Part shown: positions 59,378-64,000 of the stretch, piece by piece
Layout of the letters: each line of letters begins with the position of its first letter
Numbering within the stretch: the first letter of the stretch is position 1
Notes under the pieces: model-generated
What the model saw: the letters and a program-made list of their open reading frames with translations, nothing else
Databases searched by the model: none
What the model was told of the DNA's origin: nothing
Assembly (NCBI RefSeq): GCF_052076105.1
Contig: NZ_CP197245.1
Location: 1,860,001 to 1,924,000 of the forward strand
Length of the DNA: 64,000 nt
DNA from: Tardiphaga sp052076105
GTDB taxonomy: Bacteria; Pseudomonadota; Alphaproteobacteria; Rhizobiales; Xanthobacteraceae
Direction of reading: 5' to 3'
Position numbers and translations under genes: made by a program

Positions 59378-59853
59378 TGTCCGATACCATGCAGTCTCTC
59401 GACCAGCTGTCGTCGCTGAAGGTGTCGTCGCCCGACGCGCCGAAGTACGTCAAGAAGGTCGACAAGCAGGGCCGCGCCTATGCGACCGGCAAGCGTAAGG
59501 ACGCTGTCGCTCGCGTCTGGATCAAGCCGGGCGCCGGCAAGATCGTGGTCAACACCCGTGAAGTCGAAACCTATTTCGCACGCCCCGTGCTGCGCATGCT
59601 GATCCAGCAGCCGCTGGTCGCTGCAGCCCGCGCCGGCCAGTACGACGTGATCTGCACCGTTGCCGGTGGCGGTCTGTCGGGCCAGGCTGGTGCCGTGCGT
59701 CACGGTCTGTCGAAGGCGCTGACCAACTTCGAGCCGGATCTGCGCAGCGTCCTCAAGAAGGGCGGCTTCCTGACCCGTGACTCGCGTACGGTTGAACGTA
59801 AGAAGTACGGCAAGGCGAAAGCCCGCAAGTCCTTCCAGTTCTCGAAGCGCTAA
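59377..59853 (+). CDS. rpsI: 30S ribosomal protein S9
   Basis: This is a 158-residue S9 with an N-terminal alphaproteobacterial extension. The core 'YATGKRKDAVARVWIKPGAG' is followed by 'GGGLSGQAGAVRHGLSKAL', 'LTRDSRTVERKKYGKAKARK' and the C-terminal 'QFSKR', whose last basic residues reach the P-site tRNA. It is co-transcribed with rplM. Confidence 0.97.
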   Translation: MSDTMQSLDQLSSLKVSSPDAPKYVKKVDKQGRAYATGKRKDAVARVWIKPGAGKIVVNTREVETYFARPVLRMLIQQPLVAAARAGQYDVICTVAGGGLSGQAGAVRHGLSKALTNFEPDLRSVLKKGGFLTRDSRTVERKKYGKAKARKSFQFSKR

Positions 59854-59901
59854 TTTCTGCTTCGATACAATTTGCCGCAAATGCGGCGCATACAATTTTC
59901 G

Positions 59902-59928
59902 AAAAGGGCGCCTTCGGGCGCCCTTTTT
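59902..59928 (+). terminator. Terminator of rplM-rpsI
   Basis: AAAAGGGCGCC and GGCGCCCTTTTT form a strong stem with a TTCG tetraloop; T-run follows. Confidence 0.88.
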
Positions 59929-60100
59929 GCGTTCGGTTCCATATGCCTGATGCAGACAGATTGACGCAGTTTTTCGAGAAAACTTGTGCCGGCGCGCAAA
60001 CGGATTTCCAATCGGTACACTCGTATGTTCGATGATGGCGAAGAGGCCAGTCCGAATCATGATGATTTGGACATCTCGCAACACTTGCCGGTGCTCGAAT

Positions 60101-61351
60101 ATGTCGCTCGATTCTTCCACGCTCTATCTGGTGGCAACCCTGGTTGCGGCGATGTTGGGCGGGATGCTGCTGTTCTTCGGACGACAGGAGAAGATCGCGG
60201 CCCTCAACTGGTGGGGGCTGGCTTACCTGCTTGGCGCCGTGTCGGTGGCATTGTGGACACTGGCCTCGTCGTTCCTGGGTGACATGCTGTCGCTGGCGTT
60301 CAATGCCGTGGGCTTCGTGGCCTGCGGCATGGTGTGGAATGCTGCGCGCGTGTTCCATGGCCGCAGCCCGAGCTGGGCTGGCCTGTTTCTCGGCGCCATC
60401 GCCTGGATCGCGGTGATCTTCAGCCTGCCGGCCGAAGCCGCATCGCTGCGCATGACCATCGGCGCCGGTATCGTTGCGCTTTATGCGATGCTGACCGCGC
60501 ATGAATTGTGGAACGAGCGTCGCAAGGCGGTGCAGCGGCGCTGGCCGACCATCCTGGTGCCGATGCTGCATGGTTTCGTGCTGATGCTGCCGATCCTGCT
60601 CGGCGATTTCCTGCATCCGGACCACAGCAGTTTCGGCAGCAGCATCTGGGTCACGGCCTTCGCTATCGAACTCGTGCTCTATGCGGTGGGCACGGTGTTC
60701 CTGATCTTCATGCTGGTGTCCGAGCGCGCGGTCACTGCGCACAAGGTCGCGGCATCCTGTGATCCGCTCACCGGCCTGTTCAACCGTCGTGGCTTCTCCG
60801 AGGCGACGGCGCGGATGATCGAGCGCGAGGCGAAAGCCGGGCGTCCGGTCACAGTCATGATTTTCGACATTGATCACTTCAAGTCGATCAACGATCGCTT
60901 CGGCCATCCCGCCGGCGACGAGGTGCTGAAACTGTTCGCCACGGTCATCACGCATACGCTGCGGATCACCGATCTGTCTGGCCGCATCGGCGGCGAGGAG
61001 TTTGCGGCGATGTTGCCCTGCAGCCTGGACGAGGCGATGCAGGCGGCCGAGCGCGTGCGCGAAGCCTTTGCGACCTGCGGCATCCAGGTCGATGAGGCCC
61101 CGGTGGCCACCACCGTGAGCATCGGCGTGGCCGGTGGACCGGCGGGCACCGAACTGGATGTCCTGCTGGCTGCGGCCGACACCGCGCTGTACCAGGCCAA
61201 ACGCGGTGGACGTAACCGCGTGCAGGCGGCGGAAGAAGAACCGCTGTCGCTGGAGCAGGGGCGCCGCGCTGCGGCGATCGGGCAAGCGGCAGCGCCAAAG
61301 CCGAGCGTCGTGCGGGCTGCGGTCACGATGACGGCAAGCGGCGCGCGATAA
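60101..61351 (+). CDS. Membrane-anchored diguanylate cyclase (GGDEF)
   Basis: The 416-residue protein has about six transmembrane helices (residues 5-215) followed by a GGDEF domain. The active-site motif 'GGEEF' is at about 297-301, and an intact inhibitory RxxD site (Arg288-Asp291, five residues upstream) suggests product feedback. 'CDPLTGLFNRRGF' starts the domain. It makes cyclic di-GMP. The C-terminal 45 residues are low-complexity Ala/Glu-rich. The ATG at 60101 precedes the first helix; an upstream in-frame start at 59984 would add 39 unrelated residues. Confidence 0.9.
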   Translation: MSLDSSTLYLVATLVAAMLGGMLLFFGRQEKIAALNWWGLAYLLGAVSVALWTLASSFLGDMLSLAFNAVGFVACGMVWNAARVFHGRSPSWAGLFLGAIAWIAVIFSLPAEAASLRMTIGAGIVALYAMLTAHELWNERRKAVQRRWPTILVPMLHGFVLMLPILLGDFLHPDHSSFGSSIWVTAFAIELVLYAVGTVFLIFMLVSERAVTAHKVAASCDPLTGLFNRRGFSEATARMIEREAKAGRPVTVMIFDIDHFKSINDRFGHPAGDEVLKLFATVITHTLRITDLSGRIGGEEFAAMLPCSLDEAMQAAERVREAFATCGIQVDEAPVATTVSIGVAGGPAGTELDVLLAAADTALYQAKRGGRNRVQAAEEEPLSLEQGRRAAAIGQAAAPKPSVVRAAVTMTASGAR

Positions 61352-61387
61352 AGAATCCATTTACCATTCGATCCCTATGGTCATCGC

Positions 61388-61624
61388 ATGATGACCTCGC
61401 GTGACTCGACCTCGACTACTGCCCTGATGTCGCTCGAAGCGGCTGCCGCTTCGGCCCGTGCCGGCTTTGCCTGCATGTTTTCCAGCTCGGACGAATACGA
61501 GACCGCGCTGATCACCGAGCGCCGTGCGCAGGGACGCTACGGCGTGCAGCACAGCAAACTGCCGGTCATCGCCTTGATTGGCTGTTGTGTCATGGTCGTT
61601 GGCACGGTTCTGCTGTTCGCCTGA
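61388..61624 (+). CDS. Small single-pass membrane protein
   Basis: The 78-residue protein has a Ser/Thr/Ala-rich N-terminus and one C-terminal hydrophobic helix, 'LPVIALIGCCVMVVGTVLLF' (about 58-77), giving a C-tail-anchored topology. No family is recognised. It follows the cyclase gene by 36 bases and could be co-transcribed. Confidence 0.6.
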   Translation: MMTSRDSTSTTALMSLEAAAASARAGFACMFSSSDEYETALITERRAQGRYGVQHSKLPVIALIGCCVMVVGTVLLFA

Positions 61625-61702
61625 TCGCGTTTCCGCGCCGCCTTCACCGAACCCCGACTTTGCGGTAAAGACACCGACCGCAAAACAAAGGGTCGGGAAA
61701 CC

Positions 61703-61999
61703 ATGATCACTGAAATCGCGCAGATCGACGTCAAGCCGGGCACCGAGAAGGATTTCGAGGCGGCCGTCGCCAAGGCCAAACCGCTGTTCCTCCGCGCCAA
61801 GGGCGGCAAGGGTTTTGAGCTGCACAAGTCGGTCGAGATGCCGTCGCGCTACCGTCTCGTCGCGAAGTGGGAAACCCTCGAAAACCACACCGTCGATTTC
61901 CGCGGCTCGCCCGATTTCGCCGAATGGCGCGCGCTGGTCGGCCCGTATTTCGAAACGCCGCCTTATGTCGAGCACACCGAGACCGTGCTGAGCACCTAG
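61703..61999 (+). CDS. Antibiotic biosynthesis monooxygenase (ABM) domain protein
   Basis: This is a 98-residue dimeric alpha-beta barrel domain with 'MITEIAQIDVKPGTEKDFEA' and 'RYRLVAKWETLENHTVDFR', as in ABM/YgiN-like proteins, which act as cofactor-free oxygenases or have unknown roles. The catalytic residues of defined members cannot be assigned. AAAGGGTCGGGAAACC precedes the ATG. Confidence 0.85.
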   Translation: MITEIAQIDVKPGTEKDFEAAVAKAKPLFLRAKGGKGFELHKSVEMPSRYRLVAKWETLENHTVDFRGSPDFAEWRALVGPYFETPPYVEHTETVLST

Positions 62000-62016
62000 G
62001 GATAATCTAAACTCAG

Positions 62017-62066
62017 TCCCTCATGGTGAGGTGGCGCTTCTTCAGCGCGCTCCTCAGGATGAGGGA
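62017..62066. repeat. Palindromic intergenic repeat, CCTCATGGTGAGG type, copy 2
   Basis: A 50-base short form of the element at 57327-57425: TCCCTCATGGTGAGG pairs with CCTCAGGATGAGGGA across a GCGC-containing centre. It lies between two convergent genes and may also act as a terminator. Confidence 0.7.
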
Positions 62067-62071
62067 TCGGG

Positions 62072-63211
62072 TTAAGCCGCCATCGCTCTGTCCTGCGCGG
62101 AGGCTTCGTCCTCTTCGCGCATGAAGTCGATGACGACTTTCACGATCGCCAGCACCGGCAGCGCCAGTGCGAGGCCCCAGACGCCGAACACGACGCCGAG
62201 CAGGATCTGGAACGCGAACAGCGTGGCCGGCGGAATATCCAGTGCCTGCCGCTGCAGGATCGGCGTCAGGATGTAGCTCTCCAGCGCATGTACTGCGAGG
62301 AACAGCGCAAAGGCTGACGCCGCGGCGACCCAGCCCGAGGCGAGGCTGGCGAGCACCACGATCAAGCCGCCGAGCAGGGCGCCCACGGTGGGGATGAAGG
62401 CGAGCAGGCCGGCCTGAACGCCGAGAATGAAGGCGCTGGGAATTCCGATCAGCTTGAGCCCGATCCAGGTGATGGCGCCGACCACCAGCATGGTGATCAT
62501 CTGCGCAATCAGCCAGCGCTGCAGCGTGTCGCTGATGCGATCGACGATGACCGTCATCGGCGCGCGATGCTTCGCCGGCGTGAGATGCAACAGCCCTGTT
62601 CGATAGACACTGGGCTGTGCGGCAAACGACAAGCCCAGAAACAGCACGATGAAGAAGTTGCCGACCGCGCCGACGGTGCCGAGCAGGATCTTCAGTGTCT
62701 GGCTGACGATGGCGCCGCCCGATGATGCGATGGTGCCGGCGCTCGGCAGGCCGCTACCCGACTTCGGCGTTGAGGTGGCAGGCGACGTGCCGGGCTCGGC
62801 GGGCGTATCCGAGGTGATGCTGTTGAAATCGAAATAGCTGGTGTCGACGCCGTGCTGCTCGAGATAGGTCTTTACGTTGACGACCTGTGACTTGAGGGTG
62901 CCGGACAGCGTCTTGGCCTGATTGGCGATGGTCGATCCGCCGAGATACATCACGCCCGCCAGCATCCCGGCGAGCACGATGCAGATCACGACGAGCCGCA
63001 TGGGATGCGGGCCGCCCATGAAGCGCCCGAATAATTCCGACAGCGCATTGAGCGCGACGCCGAGCAGGACGCCAGCGAAGATCAGGAATAGCGTTCCCGA
63101 GAAGTACCAGGCGAAGCCTACGAGGATCGCGAAACTGACGGTGGCGATGCCGCCCGCCGTGATCGCCCAGGCAAGGTCACTACGCGTCTGGACATTGGCT
63201 TCTGCGGGCAC
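62072..63211 (-). CDS. AI-2E family transporter
   Basis: The 379-residue membrane protein has the family layout of eight helices: three near the N-terminus, then a long periplasmic/variable loop (about 100-165, with Pro/Ser/Thr), then the conserved C-terminal block. Marks include 'AFILGVQAGLLAFIPTVGAL', 'LYHL'-less loop and 'VFGVWGLALALPVLAIVKVV'. Such proteins export autoinducer-2 or act as Na+/H+ antiporters; the role here is not known. Confidence 0.88.
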   Translation of the reverse strand: MPAEANVQTRSDLAWAITAGGIATVSFAILVGFAWYFSGTLFLIFAGVLLGVALNALSELFGRFMGGPHPMRLVVICIVLAGMLAGVMYLGGSTIANQAKTLSGTLKSQVVNVKTYLEQHGVDTSYFDFNSITSDTPAEPGTSPATSTPKSGSGLPSAGTIASSGGAIVSQTLKILLGTVGAVGNFFIVLFLGLSFAAQPSVYRTGLLHLTPAKHRAPMTVIVDRISDTLQRWLIAQMITMLVVGAITWIGLKLIGIPSAFILGVQAGLLAFIPTVGALLGGLIVVLASLASGWVAAASAFALFLAVHALESYILTPILQRQALDIPPATLFAFQILLGVVFGVWGLALALPVLAIVKVVIDFMREEDEASAQDRAMAA

Positions 63212-63333
63212 GGTGGATCCTTCGCATTGATTGAACTTTCACTGTTCCGTCAATTGCATCGGGGATCAAGACATATCGCCGCTTTGACCTCTCCCTCGCC
63301 ATCGTGCATGGCCGATGGGGGAGGCTAATAATA

Positions 63334-64000
63334 ATGAACATGCTGAAATGGGTCGGGCCGCTTGGACTGCTCGCAGCCCTGGTGATCGGCGACCAGATCC
63401 GGATAAACCGGCCCGCGCACAAATATCGGCTCACCCTGGAGGTCGAGACGCCGGATGGCGTGAAGTCGGCCTCGCATGTCGTCTCCGTGCATCCCTATCG
63501 GGGCTACCAACCGTCCGGCAAGGTGACGTCACGGGGCGATGCGGTGGTTGTCGATCTCGGCGGCGGCAGGAACCTCGCCGCGCTGATGCTGCACGATGAC
63601 AACGGCAGCGCCGATTTCGATGGCGCCAATTTCGTGGCGATGCGCGCCTACCAGGCGGCGGGGCGCAAGATCGCCTTTCGCGATGTCAGCAGTCAGACCG
63701 GCGCTGTGCCTGTCACCGGCGAATTGATGCCGGTGCTCGCCAGTTTCGCAGACCCCCGGGACGCATCGACGGCGCGGCGGCTACAGCCCGACGATCTGTC
63801 ACCGCTGGGCACTGGCACGCGCCTGCGCGGCATCACGGTCGAGGCGGTGCCGAATGGTCTGTGGCCGATCGACTTCGGCGGGAGCCTCGGCGAACCCGTC
63901 ACGCGTAGTGTCACCGCGAAGCTGCCGTGGGCGGCCAGCGAAGGGGAGGCAGCCAGGGCGCTTGCGGCGATAGGCTTCCCGAACACGCCTGAACCGGCAA
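63334..64000 (+). CDS. Hypothetical exported/anchored protein (runs off the right edge)
   Basis: An open frame of more than 222 codons starts at the ATG at 63334, preceded by GGGGGAGG ten bases upstream, and continues to the window end without a stop. The first 17 residues after the start are hydrophobic ('LGLLAALVIGDQI'), suggesting a signal anchor. The rest is a mixed-strand domain with 'KYRLTLEVETPDGVKSASHV' and 'FGGSLGEPVTRSVTAKLPWA'. I do not recognise the family. Confidence 0.7.
   Translation, partial: MNMLKWVGPLGLLAALVIGDQIRINRPAHKYRLTLEVETPDGVKSASHVVSVHPYRGYQPSGKVTSRGDAVVVDLGGGRNLAALMLHDDNGSADFDGANFVAMRAYQAAGRKIAFRDVSSQTGAVPVTGELMPVLASFADPRDASTARRLQPDDLSPLGTGTRLRGITVEAVPNGLWPIDFGGSLGEPVTRSVTAKLPWAASEGEAARALAAIGFPNTPEPA

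Noticed and set aside
59753..61360. 535-codon frame opposite rpsI end and the GGDEF gene
   Set aside because: High-GC antisense shadow; the plus strand has complete GGDEF motifs and a terminator within the overlapped region.
1..64000. CRISPR array, rRNA operon, insertion sequence or prophage
   Set aside because: No regularly spaced direct repeats, no rRNA sequence, no transposase or integrase-like protein and no att-type duplications at the two tRNA genes were seen.

Overview
The window is 64 kb of high-GC alphaproteobacterial chromosome, most likely from the Bradyrhizobiaceae/Nitrobacteraceae (Bradyrhizobium, Rhodopseudomonas, Afipia or Tardiphaga type). The assignment rests on protein content, on the order bamE-like / ubiquinol-cytochrome c chaperone / yceD / plsX / fabH / ihfA / MerR regulator / tRNA-Pro, and on several families of palindromic intergenic repeats typical of that group. 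The genus cannot be fixed from sequence reading alone. There are no rRNA genes, CRISPR arrays or recognisable insertion sequences.

Layout. 1-5.6 kb: an unknown protein, tRNA-Arg(TCG), an O-antigen-ligase-like membrane protein converging on an acyltransferase-3 protein, and threonine ammonia-lyase. 5.7-12.7 kb: a carboxylate-uptake block. A TAXI-type TRAP transporter and a 73-residue biotin carrier protein are divergent from an IclR regulator and a biotin-dependent carboxyltransferase, with an IclR-like operator between them. 12.7-17.5 kb: a minus-strand run of enoyl-CoA hydratase, thiolase, MFS transporter and a FabF-like ketosynthase, divergent from a TetR regulator with a histone-H1-like tail; matching palindromes lie in front of several of these genes. 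18.5-26.5 kb: a valine/branched-acyl-CoA catabolic run (mmsA, acyl-CoA dehydrogenase, 3-hydroxyisobutyryl-CoA hydrolase, mmsB, acyl-CoA synthetase, MaoC, SDR). 26.5-34.7 kb: a flavoprotein, D-threonine aldolase, an ABC-F ATPase, a YaiI protein, a hotdog protein, a 650-bp unexplained intergenic stretch, an arylamine N-acetyltransferase and two small proteins. 34.7-41.4 kb: a Bug-family binding protein, a BamE-like lipoprotein and the uqcC-like/yceD/plsX/fabH/ihfA/merR block, with a perfect FixK/FNR-type box in front of ihfA.

41.4-43.4 kb holds tRNA-Pro(GGG) and a set of very small membrane or secreted proteins. 43.4-52.8 kb is an exopolysaccharide locus: Wzy/ligase-like protein, undecaprenyl-phosphate sugar phosphotransferase, GT4 glycosyltransferase, Wzc-like protein, CelD-type GNAT protein and a polysaccharide-deacetylase-fold protein. 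Two of these proteins have lost their expected active-site residues: the Wzc-like protein has no P-loop lysine, and all three metal-ligand positions of the deacetylase-like protein are replaced. 52.8-64 kb holds DUF2842, heme A synthase, an FTR1 iron permease, O-acetylhomoserine sulfhydrylase, a CoA-binding protein, an ECHDC3-like protein without hydratase glutamates, a PaaI thioesterase, rplM-rpsI, a GGDEF protein, small proteins, an AI-2E-type exporter, and a gene running off the right edge.

The most interesting items are the apparently inactive enzymes in the polysaccharide locus, the IclR-linked transporter/biotin-carrier/carboxyltransferase set with no biotin carboxylase, the TetR protein with a Lys/Ala tail and its candidate operators, and two tiny membrane-protein genes beside tRNA-Pro.
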